DNA of 64,000 nucleotides from contig NZ_JAHLPS010000073.1 of assembly GCF_018918055.1 (NCBI RefSeq), forward strand, positions 1-64,000, given 5' to 3'. This document shows positions 24,263 to 33,584 of this stretch, piece by piece. The position numbers and the translations under genes were made by a program. A model generated the notes under the pieces. That model ran no database searches. It was given only the letters and a program-made list of their open reading frames with translations, and was not told the DNA's origin. Numbering within the stretch: position 1 is the first letter of the stretch; each line of letters opens with the position of its first letter. The stretch comes from Caproiciproducens sp. MSJ-32 (GTDB lineage: Bacteria > Bacillota > Clostridia > Clostridiales > Clostridiaceae).

Positions 24263-25894
24263 GTGGATATTCAATTTTTTGGTGCAGCTAAGATGGTTAC
24301 TGGTTCGAACCATTTAATTAAAACTGATAAGTATAATATTTTGATAGATTGTGGGATGTTTCAAGGTTCTTCAGAAATAGAAAGATTAAATTATGAAGAT
24401 TTTCCCTATGATCCTCGTGATATTGATTATTTAATATTAACTCATGCTCATATTGATCATAGCGGAAGAATACCAAAGCTTGTAAAAGATGGATTTAAAG
24501 GTAAAATTATAACAACTAAACCTACTTATGATTTATGTAAAATAATGCTAAAAGATTCTGCTAAAATTCAAGAAGCAGATGTGGAATGGGAAAATAGGAA
24601 ACGACAAAGAGCTGGTAAGGAATTTATAGAGCCTTTATATACTATTGAAGAAGCAGAAATTAGTTTAAAATTCTTTGAAACTTATTTATATAATCAAAGA
24701 ATAAAAATAAATGATGATATCTTACTTAAGTTTAGAGATGCAGGACATATGTTAGGTTCTGCTATTATAGAGTTATGGATAAAAGAAAATGGGCAATATG
24801 TTAAATTAGTTTTTTCAGGGGATTTAGGTATGCCTGATAGACCAATTATAAATGATCCTGAGTATATTGATAGTGCTGATTATTTAATAATTGAATCTAC
24901 ATATGGAAATAGAGTTCATGAAAAATTTAAGGAAAGTGCAGAAAAATTGGTAGACATAATAAATAGAACAGTAGTAAAAGGTGGAACTGTAATTATACCT
25001 TCTTTTGCAGTAGGAAGAACTCAAGAAATTATATATGAATTAAATAAGCATTATGAGTATAATAATAATATTGAAGAATATATGAAAATTCCTATATATG
25101 TAGATAGCCCTATGGCTGTATTAGCTACAGAAGCATTTCAAGCTAATTCTAGTAGTTTTAACGAAGAAGCAAAAAAACTTATTTTAAAAGGAGATAATCC
25201 ATTTATATTTCCAAACTTAAGATATATAAAAGATCAAAAGGAATCTATAGCATTAAATAAATATAAGTTTCCAAAAGTTATAATTTCTTCCAGTGGTATG
25301 GCTACAGGAGGCAGAGTAAGGCATCATCTAAAACATAATTTGTGGGATGAAAAAAACAGTTTAGTATTTGTTGGATATCAAGCAGAAGGAACTTTAGGTA
25401 GAATTATATTAAATGGAGCTAAAAAAGTAAAAATATTAGGGGAAGAGGTAGCAGTAAAGGCAGAAATATATGATCTGCAAGGTTTTTCTGGGCATGCAGA
25501 TCAGTTAATGCTTATGGATTGGATAAGGAAATTTAAAACTAAACCACAAAAGATATTTATTGTTCATGGTGAAGAAGATGCATCGGAAGTTTTTGCACAG
25601 TTAATAGAAAAGGAATTTAATATAGAAACTATAATACCTAATTTAGGAGATAAATATAGTATTAAAAAAGAAACTGTAGAATTTACTGAAAGGGAATTAA
25701 TTGAATCTCATGCTTTAAAAAGTGATATTTTAGAAGAGTTAGAAGATATATATCTTCAACTTCAATCTTTGAATAGAAGAAAATTCCAGTTAGTAGATCC
25801 TAAATTATTAGAAAAGAATTATGACACTATTAAAAATATATTAATAGATTTACAACAAAATTTAATGGATTTAAATATTATATTAGGGAAATAA
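24263..25894 (+). CDS. MBL-fold beta-CASP metallohydrolase (RNA-processing type)
   Basis: A 543-residue metallo-beta-lactamase-fold protein with a beta-CASP insert, the arrangement of CPSF-73-like and archaeal-type ribonucleases. Motif 2 is LTHAHIDHSGRIP near residue 58. GHMLGSA (motif 3) lies near residue 160, SGDLGMPDRP (motif 4) near residue 185, and SSSGMATGGRVRHHLKH near residue 345. The late GFSGHADQ motif lies near residue 409. The last 70 residues form a helical tail. The GTG start follows AAGGGGG. A ribonuclease role is likely from the family, but its RNA target is unknown. Confidence 0.9.
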   Translation: MDIQFFGAAKMVTGSNHLIKTDKYNILIDCGMFQGSSEIERLNYEDFPYDPRDIDYLILTHAHIDHSGRIPKLVKDGFKGKIITTKPTYDLCKIMLKDSAKIQEADVEWENRKRQRAGKEFIEPLYTIEEAEISLKFFETYLYNQRIKINDDILLKFRDAGHMLGSAIIELWIKENGQYVKLVFSGDLGMPDRPIINDPEYIDSADYLIIESTYGNRVHEKFKESAEKLVDIINRTVVKGGTVIIPSFAVGRTQEIIYELNKHYEYNNNIEEYMKIPIYVDSPMAVLATEAFQANSSSFNEEAKKLILKGDNPFIFPNLRYIKDQKESIALNKYKFPKVIISSSGMATGGRVRHHLKHNLWDEKNSLVFVGYQAEGTLGRIILNGAKKVKILGEEVAVKAEIYDLQGFSGHADQLMLMDWIRKFKTKPQKIFIVHGEEDASEVFAQLIEKEFNIETIIPNLGDKYSIKKETVEFTERELIESHALKSDILEELEDIYLQLQSLNRRKFQLVDPKLLEKNYDTIKNILIDLQQNLMDLNIILGK

Positions 25895-25975
25895 GTTGTA
25901 GAAGGTGATGTAATGTCAAATAAAATAGAAGGTAAATTAAATAAAATAAGGGACTGAAATGTTTATAAAAACACA

Positions 25976-26010
25976 AAAAGCCATCTTCAATATTAAGAAG
26001 ATGGTTTCAT
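25976..26010. terminator. Bidirectional terminator between the MBL gene and tRNA-Leu
   Basis: An 8-bp stem CCATCTTC/GAAGATGG is flanked by AAAAAG on the left and TTTC on the right. On the minus strand, the T-rich left flank follows the hairpin, which fits termination of the tRNA-Leu transcript. Confidence 0.8.
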
Positions 26011-26030
26011 TATAAACTTAAAATTTTAAT

Positions 26031-26119
26031 TGGTGCCGAAGGCGGGAATCGAACCCGCACGGAGTTTGAGCTCCATTGGATTTTGAGTCCAACGCGTCTG
26101 CCAGTTCCACCACTTCGGC
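26031..26119 (-). tRNA. tRNA-Leu (CAA)
   Basis: On the minus strand the class II cloverleaf starts GCCGAAG and ends CTTCGGC-A-CCA, with anticodon CAA in the loop CTCAAAA and a long variable arm. It stands alone, outside the main cluster, convergent to the MBL gene. Confidence 0.96.
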
Positions 26120-26282
26120 GTATTGTTTACAAGGATAATAATAACATATATCTTAAAAATAATCAAGAATTTTTTATTTTTAATTTGTTTACTAGAAAGT
26201 ACATTTATTATATACTTATAAATATGTAAGTTTTTAGTGAATTAATATTAATGTTTAAACATAATATATGAGGAGTGGTATT

Positions 26283-28961
26283 GTGAGTGAAGAAAAATTG
26301 ATGGTTATAGATGGCAATAGCTTATTACATAGGGCTTTTTATGCTTTACCCTTATTATCAACTAAAGATGGAATTTATACGAATGGTGTTTATGGATTTT
26401 TAACTATGTTACATAAAATTCAGGAAGATTATGATATAGATTATATCTGTGTAGCTTTTGATAAGAAAGGACCTACTTTTAGGCACGAAGCTTTTGAACA
26501 ATATAAAGCTAATAGAGACTCTACACCTAATGAATTAGCTTTGCAATTTTCTATACTAAAGGAGATATTAAACGCTATGAATATTCGTCAAATAGAATTG
26601 GAAGGTTATGAAGCAGATGATATAGCAGGAACTCTATCTAGAATTGGTGAAGAAAATGGAATGGAGGTAATATTAGTTACAGGTGATAAAGATTATTTAC
26701 AATTATTATCTTCAGATAATATAAAAGTTTTAATAACCAAGAAAGGAATTACAGAGTTAGAAGAATATAGTAGAGATAAGATTATAGAAGAGTACGGTAT
26801 TACTCCAGAACAATTTATAGATCTAAAAGGGCTTATGGGGGATAAATCAGATAATATACCAGGAATACCAGGGATTGGAGAAAAAACTGGCATAAAATTA
26901 TTGAAACAATTTGGTTCAATTGAAAATATTTATGATAATATAGATGAAGTGGGAGGAAAGAAAACTAAAGAAGCTTTAATAGAACATAAAAATATTGCAT
27001 TTTTAAGTAAAAAATTAGGGGAAATTATAAAAAACGTCCCAATTCAAATTTCCATGGAAGAGTTAAAGATAAAAGAACCTGATTGGAATAAATTAGTTGA
27101 ACTTTATAAGAAGTTTGAGTTTAATAGTCTATTATCCAAAATACCTGATAGCAAATTAAAAATACAAGAAGAGTCTTCTCATAAAGTTAAATATAAATTA
27201 ATAAAGGATAATAAGTTTAGAGATATTATAGATGAGCTAGATTCCAATGAAGAATTTGGATTTAAATTTGTATTTGAACATGAAAATTATATGAAAAGTT
27301 CTATGTTAGGTATAGGAATAAAGATTGCAGATAATTCACCTTATTATATTGATTTTTCAGAAAATAATATAGATGTTTTCATAACTACATTTAAAAAATA
27401 TTTTGAATCTAAAGACATAAAAAAGTATGGTCATATGATGAAGGTTGATATAATAGGATTATTAAGGATGGATATCCATATAAAAGGTATTGAATTTGAT
27501 ACTATGATAGGAGAATATATATTAGATCCTGCACAATCGAATTATAGTGTTAATCAATTAGCTATGAAATATTTAAATAGCTCTTGTAAAGAAGAAGAGC
27601 AATTACTAGGTAAGGGTAAACACAAAAAAACTTACGGAGATTTATCAGTTGAAACTAGAGCAAAGTATGTTTCCACTATATTAGATTTGGTTTACAGAGT
27701 TAAAAAACCAATAAGGGAAAAGATAAAAGAATTGAAAATGGATTGCCTGTACTATGAAGTAGAATTACCTTTAGTAGAAGTATTAGCGGATATGGAATAT
27801 AATGGATTTAAAGTTGATTTAGAAGTACTTAAACAACTAGGTGATGAGTTTGAATCTCAAATAAATAATTTAACAAATGAAATTTATGAATTAGCAGGAC
27901 AAGAGTTTAATATAAATTCTCCAAAACAACTAGGTGAAGTGTTATTTGATAAGTTAAAATTACCTGTGATAAAAAGAACTAAGACAGGATATTCTACTGA
28001 TGCAGAAGTATTAGATAAATTAAGAGGGCAGCATGAAATTATAGAAAAAATACTTAAGTATAGGCAACTGGTAAAGCTAAAAACTACATATATAGATGGG
28101 CTCATAAATTTAGTAGATGAAAAAACACATAAAATCCATTCAAGTTTTAATCAAACGGTAACCAACACAGGGAGAATTTCAAGTACTGAACCTAATCTAC
28201 AGAATATACCTATAAAAACTGAGGAAGGTAGAAAAATTAGAAAAGCTTTTGTACCTAAATCTAAGGATTATGTTCTTGTAGATGGCGATTATTCTCAAAT
28301 AGAATTGAGGGTGTTAGCCCATCTTTCTAAAGATCCAAAACTTATGGAGGCTTTTTTTCGGGATGAAGACATTCATACTAAAACAGCTTCTGAAATATTT
28401 GGTATCCCCAAAGATGAAGTTACTCCAGCAATGAGAAATAAGGCCAAAGCAGTTAATTTTGGTATAATTTATGGGATAAGCGATTATGGACTCTCTAGAG
28501 ATTTAAATATACCTAGAAAGGAAGCAAAGGAATATATAGATAATTATCTAGAAAATTATAAGATGGTAAAGAAATACATGGAAGATATTATAGAAATAGG
28601 TAGAAAAAAAGGCTATGTAGAAACCATACTAAATAGAAGGAGATATGTACCAGAATTAAAATCTAAAAATTTCAATGTAAGATCTTTTGGAGAGAGAATA
28701 GCTATGAATACTCCAATACAAGGTAGTGCTGCTGATATAATAAAAGTTGCTATGGTGAAGATATATAAAGAATTAAAGGATAGAAATTTAAGATCTAAAT
28801 TGATACTTCAAGTGCATGATGAACTTATTATTGAAACGCATAAGGATGAATTAGAAGAAGTAAAACAGCTTATGAAGTATACTATGGAAAATGCTATAAA
28901 ATTAGATGTACCATTAAAGGTGGAAATAAAGGTAGGGAATAATTGGTATGAAACACAATAA
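26283..28961 (+). CDS. polA: DNA polymerase I
   Basis: A family A polymerase of 892 residues from the GTG at 26283, chosen because GAGGAG at 26270-26275 is well placed; an ATG 15 nt upstream would begin at that site. The 5'-3' exonuclease occupies residues 1-290 (VIDGNSLLHRAFYALP, then GDKSDNIPGIPGIGEKT). The polymerase domain spans 520-892 with motif A DGDYSQIELRVL, motif B NKAKAVNFGIIYG and motif C QVHDELIIE. The middle 3'-5' exonuclease-like domain lacks the catalytic aspartates of E. coli (FKFVFEHENY replaces the FDTET region), as is common in Firmicutes, so proofreading is unlikely. It begins the polA-coaE operon. Confidence 0.96.
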   Translation: MSEEKLMVIDGNSLLHRAFYALPLLSTKDGIYTNGVYGFLTMLHKIQEDYDIDYICVAFDKKGPTFRHEAFEQYKANRDSTPNELALQFSILKEILNAMNIRQIELEGYEADDIAGTLSRIGEENGMEVILVTGDKDYLQLLSSDNIKVLITKKGITELEEYSRDKIIEEYGITPEQFIDLKGLMGDKSDNIPGIPGIGEKTGIKLLKQFGSIENIYDNIDEVGGKKTKEALIEHKNIAFLSKKLGEIIKNVPIQISMEELKIKEPDWNKLVELYKKFEFNSLLSKIPDSKLKIQEESSHKVKYKLIKDNKFRDIIDELDSNEEFGFKFVFEHENYMKSSMLGIGIKIADNSPYYIDFSENNIDVFITTFKKYFESKDIKKYGHMMKVDIIGLLRMDIHIKGIEFDTMIGEYILDPAQSNYSVNQLAMKYLNSSCKEEEQLLGKGKHKKTYGDLSVETRAKYVSTILDLVYRVKKPIREKIKELKMDCLYYEVELPLVEVLADMEYNGFKVDLEVLKQLGDEFESQINNLTNEIYELAGQEFNINSPKQLGEVLFDKLKLPVIKRTKTGYSTDAEVLDKLRGQHEIIEKILKYRQLVKLKTTYIDGLINLVDEKTHKIHSSFNQTVTNTGRISSTEPNLQNIPIKTEEGRKIRKAFVPKSKDYVLVDGDYSQIELRVLAHLSKDPKLMEAFFRDEDIHTKTASEIFGIPKDEVTPAMRNKAKAVNFGIIYGISDYGLSRDLNIPRKEAKEYIDNYLENYKMVKKYMEDIIEIGRKKGYVETILNRRRYVPELKSKNFNVRSFGERIAMNTPIQGSAADIIKVAMVKIYKELKDRNLRSKLILQVHDELIIETHKDELEEVKQLMKYTMENAIKLDVPLKVEIKVGNNWYETQ

Positions 28962-29565
28962 TTGTAAAATCATAGGAATAACTGGCGGTATTGCTACTGG
29001 TAAATCTACGGTTACATCTATGTTAATAGAAAAAGGATACAAAGTAATAGATGCTGACAAAATAGCAAAACAAGTAGTAAGCAAAGATTCTTCTGTATAT
29101 AGAGAGATAGTTACTTATTTTGGAGAGGATATATTAAAAAATGATGGAACTATAGATAGAAAAAAACTTGGAAATTTAGTATTTAGAGATGAATACAGTA
29201 GAAAAAAATTAAATGATATAGTGCATCCTCATGTACTTTTAACTATAAAAGAAACTATAAAGAGAAATATGGAAAAAGAAAAGATTTTGTTTATTGATGT
29301 ACCTTTATTAATAGAGGAAATAGATAATTTAAAAAAGTATGGAATAGTATTTGATGAGATATGGCTGGTTTATACAGATGAAAAGACTCAATTAAATAGA
29401 TTGATTAGACGAAATGGTATAAGTGAAGAGGAGGCAATTTATAGGATTAAGTCTCAGATGCCAATAGATGTGAAAAAAAGATATGTTACAAGAATTATAG
29501 ATAATAGAGGAGATAAAAAAAGACTCGAAGAACAAGTAGATGAAGTTTTAAAAGAAATAATATAA
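28948..29565 (+). CDS. coaE: Dephospho-CoA kinase
   Basis: A 205-residue P-loop kinase that phosphorylates dephospho-CoA, the last step of coenzyme A synthesis. The Walker motif GITGGIATGKST lies at residues 9-20, followed by VIDADKIAKQVV near residue 34 and IDVPLLIEE near residue 117. The ATG lies 14 nt inside the end of polA after AGGTAGGG, so the two are probably coupled. The polA-coaE order is common in Firmicutes. Confidence 0.95.
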   Translation: MKHNNCKIIGITGGIATGKSTVTSMLIEKGYKVIDADKIAKQVVSKDSSVYREIVTYFGEDILKNDGTIDRKKLGNLVFRDEYSRKKLNDIVHPHVLLTIKETIKRNMEKEKILFIDVPLLIEEIDNLKKYGIVFDEIWLVYTDEKTQLNRLIRRNGISEEEAIYRIKSQMPIDVKKRYVTRIIDNRGDKKRLEEQVDEVLKEII

Positions 29566-29583
29566 GATTTTGGAGGGTTACCT

Positions 29584-30237
29584 TTGATATGGAAGGGTAA
29601 ATTATTTAAAAATGTACTAATTTTTTTAACAATATTTTTTAGTATGTTATTGATTATAAATTTATATTTTAATATCTCCTATCCTCTGTCATACAAAAAT
29701 ATAATTAGAAAATATTCTAAACAATTTGATGTGGATCCTTATTTAGTAGCAGCAATAATAAATGTTGAGAGTAATTTTAATAAAGATGCTATATCTTCTA
29801 AAGATGCCCGAGGGCTTATGCAAATTTCCCCAACTACAGGCAAATGGGCATCAGAGGTTTTAACAATAGAAAATTTTACTTTGGATAGATTATTTGAACC
29901 AGATGTAAATATAATGATAGGGACTTGGTATATAAATATGTTATCCAAAGAATTTAACAATGATTTATATTTAGTATTAGCAGCCTATAATGGCGGTAGT
30001 GGTAATGTAAGTAAGTGGCTAGAGGACAAAAAATATTGTGATGATGGAGAAAATTTAAGAAAAATTCCATTTAAGGAAACAGAGCAATATGTAGAGAAAG
30101 TGATTAAAAATTATGAAATATACAAGAAATTGTATGATGGTCAATTTGAAAATCTCAATGATGATAATAGTTCTTTGCTTATAATATTATTTCATAATAT
30201 AAAAAAATTAATTAAAGCTTTTATAATATATAAATAA
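29584..30237 (+). CDS. Lytic murein transglycosylase (SLT domain)
   Basis: A 217-residue membrane-anchored protein. Residues about 8-28 form one transmembrane helix and the rest is an extracellular Slt70-like domain. The catalytic glutamate is in INVESNF near residue 60, followed by the family motifs SSKDARGLMQISPTT and VLAAYNGGSGNVSKW. It cleaves peptidoglycan glycan strands by forming 1,6-anhydro ends. The TTG start follows GGAGGG, and the gene is 18 nt after coaE. It is probably in the same operon as the following lipoprotein. Confidence 0.9.
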   Translation: MIWKGKLFKNVLIFLTIFFSMLLIINLYFNISYPLSYKNIIRKYSKQFDVDPYLVAAIINVESNFNKDAISSKDARGLMQISPTTGKWASEVLTIENFTLDRLFEPDVNIMIGTWYINMLSKEFNNDLYLVLAAYNGGSGNVSKWLEDKKYCDDGENLRKIPFKETEQYVEKVIKNYEIYKKLYDGQFENLNDDNSSLLIILFHNIKKLIKAFIIYK

Positions 30238-30263
30238 TATAGATGGCAAAAGGGGGAGTGGAT

Positions 30264-32021
30264 TTGAATTTTAATAAGGTGATACTTATAATATTGGCTT
30301 TAATCATGTTAATTGTAACAGTAGGATGTGAAAAAGATTTTCAAGATGACCATATGGTTGATTTAGATGTAGATGTAAATGTAGAAAAAGAGTATAAGCC
30401 TGAGTTTGGTGGTGAATTAATACTTCCTTTAACTATTATAAAAACATTAAATCCTTTAATAAACGAAAATGCAAGTTATTACTATTTTAGTAAACTTATA
30501 TATGAAGGATTATTTGAGTTAGATGATAATTTGAATATTAAAAATCAATTAGCTGAAGATTATACTGTTAAGGACGGAGGAAGAGTAATTAGTATTAAAC
30601 TTAGAGAAGATGTATTGTGGCATGATGGTGAAAAGTTTACGGCAGAAGATGTTGCTTTTACTATAAACACAATTAAATATGCTAATAATGATATTGGTTA
30701 TAAAAAGATGTTTGATAATGCATTTGGCAGTTTCATAAATTCAGATATACGTAAAATTATAGATGTACAGGTGATTGATAGCTATAATATAGATATAATA
30801 TTTAATAAAAAATTTAGTCATGAATTGGAAATATTGACATTTCCAATTTTACCAAAACATAAATTTGTATTAGAAAAGGAAGATAAAAATGCCTATATAA
30901 ATGCATTAGCAGAAGAGGATTTTGTTCCTATTGGTACGGGACCATATATGTTTGAAAAATACGATAAACATAAAACTATTTTTTTAAAAGCTTATGAACA
31001 ATATAGAGAAGGTAGACCTTATATAGATAGTATAGTTGGGAAAATGTTAGAGGATGATGAATTATCTTTAGTAGCTTTTGAAACTGGACAAGTTCATCTT
31101 ACTACAGCTTTAGATATAGATTGGGAAAAATATGATCAAAACAATAGAATTAGAATATATGAATTTATTTCGCCTAATTATGAATTTTTAGGATTTAATT
31201 TTTCAAATAGTATTTTTAGGAAAGAGGGAAGTAATAAACTAAGAAAGGCATTTGCTTATGGGATAGACAGACAGTCTATAATTCAGAGGGTGTATTTAGG
31301 GCATGGGACTCAAACAGATTTACCAATTTACCCTAATTCATGGCTTTTATCAGAAGATTCTAATATCTATGGATACAATCCGTCCAAAGCCAAAGAAGAA
31401 TTAGATAAATTAGGTTGGAAAGATGTAGATGGAGATGGGTTTTATGAAGATGAGCAAGGTAAAAAAGTTCAATTAAGGCTTATTACTAATTCATATAATC
31501 CTTTAAGATTAAAAGTGGCAGACATGATAGTAGAGAATTTGAATGACATAGGCATTTTTGTAGTTAAGGATTATCCAGAAAAAATACCTGAAAATATAAC
31601 AGAGGAAATGAGAGAAGAACAATGGGAGCAAGTAAAAAACCGAATATTAAAAGGAGATTATGATATAGCCTTATTAGGTTGGCATTTATCAGTAATTCCA
31701 GAATTATCTTTTGCTTTTCATTCTACTCAAATAAAAGCAGGTACTAATTTTATTAGGTACAATAATAAAATGATGGATGAAGCTTTAATTGAAACTTTTA
31801 TTTCAGTGAATAGAAATGATAAACTAAGAGCTTATGAAAAATTACAAACTATAATAAATGAAGATTTACCTTATGTAAGTTTGTTTTTTATAAATGAGGC
31901 TTTGCTTGTGGATAAAAAGGTTATGGGAGATATAGATCCAACATTTTTTAATATTTATAGGAATATTGAAAAATGGTATATACCTAAGGAATTTCAGCAG
32001 GAGACAGTTGATAAAAAATGA
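30264..32021 (+). CDS. ABC transporter solute-binding lipoprotein (family 5, peptide-type)
   Basis: A peptide/nickel-type binding protein of 585 residues from the TTG at 30264, chosen because AGGGGGAG at 30251-30258 precedes it and it gives a clean lipoprotein signal ending in the lipobox TVGC (Cys near residue 22). An ATG at 30243 would place the ribosome binding site inside the coding region. The mature protein has LNPLINENASYYY, LREDVLWHDGEKFTAEDVAF near residue 110, and FAYGIDRQ near residue 328. No permease or ATPase gene is adjacent, so it may serve a transporter encoded elsewhere or act as an orphan. The substrate is unknown. Confidence 0.88.
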   Translation: MNFNKVILIILALIMLIVTVGCEKDFQDDHMVDLDVDVNVEKEYKPEFGGELILPLTIIKTLNPLINENASYYYFSKLIYEGLFELDDNLNIKNQLAEDYTVKDGGRVISIKLREDVLWHDGEKFTAEDVAFTINTIKYANNDIGYKKMFDNAFGSFINSDIRKIIDVQVIDSYNIDIIFNKKFSHELEILTFPILPKHKFVLEKEDKNAYINALAEEDFVPIGTGPYMFEKYDKHKTIFLKAYEQYREGRPYIDSIVGKMLEDDELSLVAFETGQVHLTTALDIDWEKYDQNNRIRIYEFISPNYEFLGFNFSNSIFRKEGSNKLRKAFAYGIDRQSIIQRVYLGHGTQTDLPIYPNSWLLSEDSNIYGYNPSKAKEELDKLGWKDVDGDGFYEDEQGKKVQLRLITNSYNPLRLKVADMIVENLNDIGIFVVKDYPEKIPENITEEMREEQWEQVKNRILKGDYDIALLGWHLSVIPELSFAFHSTQIKAGTNFIRYNNKMMDEALIETFISVNRNDKLRAYEKLQTIINEDLPYVSLFFINEALLVDKKVMGDIDPTFFNIYRNIEKWYIPKEFQQETVDKK

Positions 32022-32059
32022 AAATGTATTATAATGTATATATACAACTAATATTAATT

Positions 32060-32143
32060 GCAGGAGTGGTGGAATAGGCAGACACGTACGCTTGAGGGGC
32101 GTATGGCACAGCCGTGAGGGTTCGAATCCCTTCTCCTGCACCA
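32060..32143 (+). tRNA. tRNA-Leu (GAG)
   Basis: Class II cloverleaf starting GCAGGAG and ending CTCCTGC-A-CCA. The anticodon is GAG within loop TTGAGGG, a long variable arm is present and CCA is encoded. It is a solitary gene between the binding lipoprotein and dinB. Confidence 0.96.
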
Positions 32144-32147
32144 GATA

Positions 32148-32180
32148 AACACAGGTAGACGTTTCTCCTGTGTTATTTTT
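32148..32180 (+). terminator. Intrinsic terminator after tRNA-Leu (GAG)
   Basis: The AACACAGG/CCTGTGTT stem is followed by ATTTTTATA, beginning 5 nt after the tRNA end. Confidence 0.85.
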
Positions 32181-32222
32181 ATAATATAGTATAAACAAAT
32201 TATCATATTAAGGTGATAACTT

Positions 32223-33272
32223 ATGACACATAGATCTATTATTCATGTGGATATGGATGCTTTTTATGCACAAATAGAGCAAAGAGATAATCCTAAATTA
32301 GTGGGTAAGCCTGTGATTATTGGCGGGACAAGTTCTAGAGGCGTAGTATCTACTGCTTCTTATGAAGCAAGAAGATATGGTGTTTATTCTGCAATGCCCA
32401 TAGAAGCTGCAAAAAAACTTTGCCCAGAAGGAATATATTTACCAGTAAATATGGAAAAGTATAAGAAAGTATCAAGTGAAATTTATAATATATTTAAAAG
32501 GTATACTAAAATATATGAACCTATTTCCATAGATGAAGCTTTTTTAGATGTAACTGGTAAAGATGCTCTAGAAATTGCTAAAGCTATAAAAAGTGATATA
32601 AAGAATGAACTTAAACTTACAGCATCAGTAGGTATATCTATAAATAAATTTTTAGCAAAATTAGCATCGGAAGCAGATAAACCTGATGGGCTAACTATTA
32701 TAAAAAAAGATGAAATTTTATCTTTTTTAAGACCTTTACCTGTTAATAAAATTTGGGGTGTAGGTCCTAAAATGAATAGAGAATTAAATAAACTAGGGAT
32801 TTATTATGTAAGAGATATACAAAATTACGATATAGAAGTATTAATGTCATTATTTGGCAAATGGGGCAAAGAAATATATGAACTTGCTTATGGAATAGAT
32901 GAAAGGCCAGTAGAGCCTAATAATTTAAGTAAATCTATTGGAGAGGAAAAAACTTTTTTGAAGGATGTGTGTGATGTAAATATATTACTCAAGGCTCTAA
33001 AGAATTATTCCATTAATCTTTCAAATAAACTTAAAAAAAGAGGATACTTAGCTAGAACCATTAGTATAAAAATAAAATACAAAGATTTTACTATAGAAAA
33101 TAGAAGTGTAACATTAAGTATTCCTACAAGAGATGAAAATATAATTTTTGATACAGCTAAATATATATTATTAAACAAATTTAATATAAATAAGGAAATT
33201 AGACTTATAGGGCTTATCCTTTCAAATTTAATATATCCTGAGGATCCTTTACAGTTAAGTATGAAAATATAA
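32223..33272 (+). CDS. dinB: DNA polymerase IV
   Basis: A 349-residue Y-family translesion polymerase. The first catalytic motif is HVDMDAFYAQIEQ near residue 7, the second is ISIDEAFLDVTG near residue 100, and the GKPVIIGG segment follows the first. The helix-hairpin-helix region (VNKIWGVGPKMNRELNKLGI) and little-finger domain complete the fold. The ATG follows AAGGTGA. It stands alone, between a tRNA and the rnf operon, and no LexA-type operator was recognised upstream. Confidence 0.95.
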   Translation: MTHRSIIHVDMDAFYAQIEQRDNPKLVGKPVIIGGTSSRGVVSTASYEARRYGVYSAMPIEAAKKLCPEGIYLPVNMEKYKKVSSEIYNIFKRYTKIYEPISIDEAFLDVTGKDALEIAKAIKSDIKNELKLTASVGISINKFLAKLASEADKPDGLTIIKKDEILSFLRPLPVNKIWGVGPKMNRELNKLGIYYVRDIQNYDIEVLMSLFGKWGKEIYELAYGIDERPVEPNNLSKSIGEEKTFLKDVCDVNILLKALKNYSINLSNKLKKRGYLARTISIKIKYKDFTIENRSVTLSIPTRDENIIFDTAKYILLNKFNINKEIRLIGLILSNLIYPEDPLQLSMKI

Positions 33273-33584
33273 AAGGAAACTATAGTTTTTTATATTTACA
33301 AACTATTATCTATATAAATTAATATATTATGAGCAAAATCTATCTTTAATAAATTAGACTATAATATTTTCATTCAATAATTAGCCTTAGGCATAATATA
33401 GTTAAAAATCTCAATACGTCTATAGAGTATACATATAGCTAAAATAATGTTATAATAAATTATAAGAAGATGTGGTATGAGCCCTTTTGGGTGTTAGAAG
33501 GTGTTTTTTAATTATAGCAGTTTAAAGGTAAAAAATGTTTTTGTTGATTATTAACTAAAGAATAGAGAAAATGAGGTGAAAAAG
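33273..33584 (+). other. Intergenic leader of the rnf operon (no gene seen)
   Basis: This 312-nt stretch holds a short hairpin AAACTA/TAGTTT with a T run at about 33279-33294, probably the dinB terminator. It also holds a candidate promoter TATACA (33428-33433), 17 nt, TATAAT (33451-33456). The promoter would give a 5' leader of about 120 nt ahead of rnfC with a small GCCC/GGGT hairpin near 33481. No open reading frame or known riboswitch was recognised. Confidence 0.5.

Noticed and set aside
25914-25956. Fourteen-codon frame (MSNKIEGKLNKIRD) after the MBL gene
   Set aside because: It has a fair ribosome binding site but is too short to support. Reading its TGA as Sec gives no family match and no SECIS, so it is more likely a decayed gene remnant or chance.
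31866-32198. Minus-strand frame over the binding lipoprotein end and tRNA-Leu
   Set aside because: It contains the antisense tRNA peptide pattern and lies on the opposite strand of two well-supported genes.
33481-33570. Possible riboswitch before rnfC
   Set aside because: Only a short GCCC/GGGT hairpin is visible. No conserved FMN, SAM, cobalamin or other riboswitch core was recognised.
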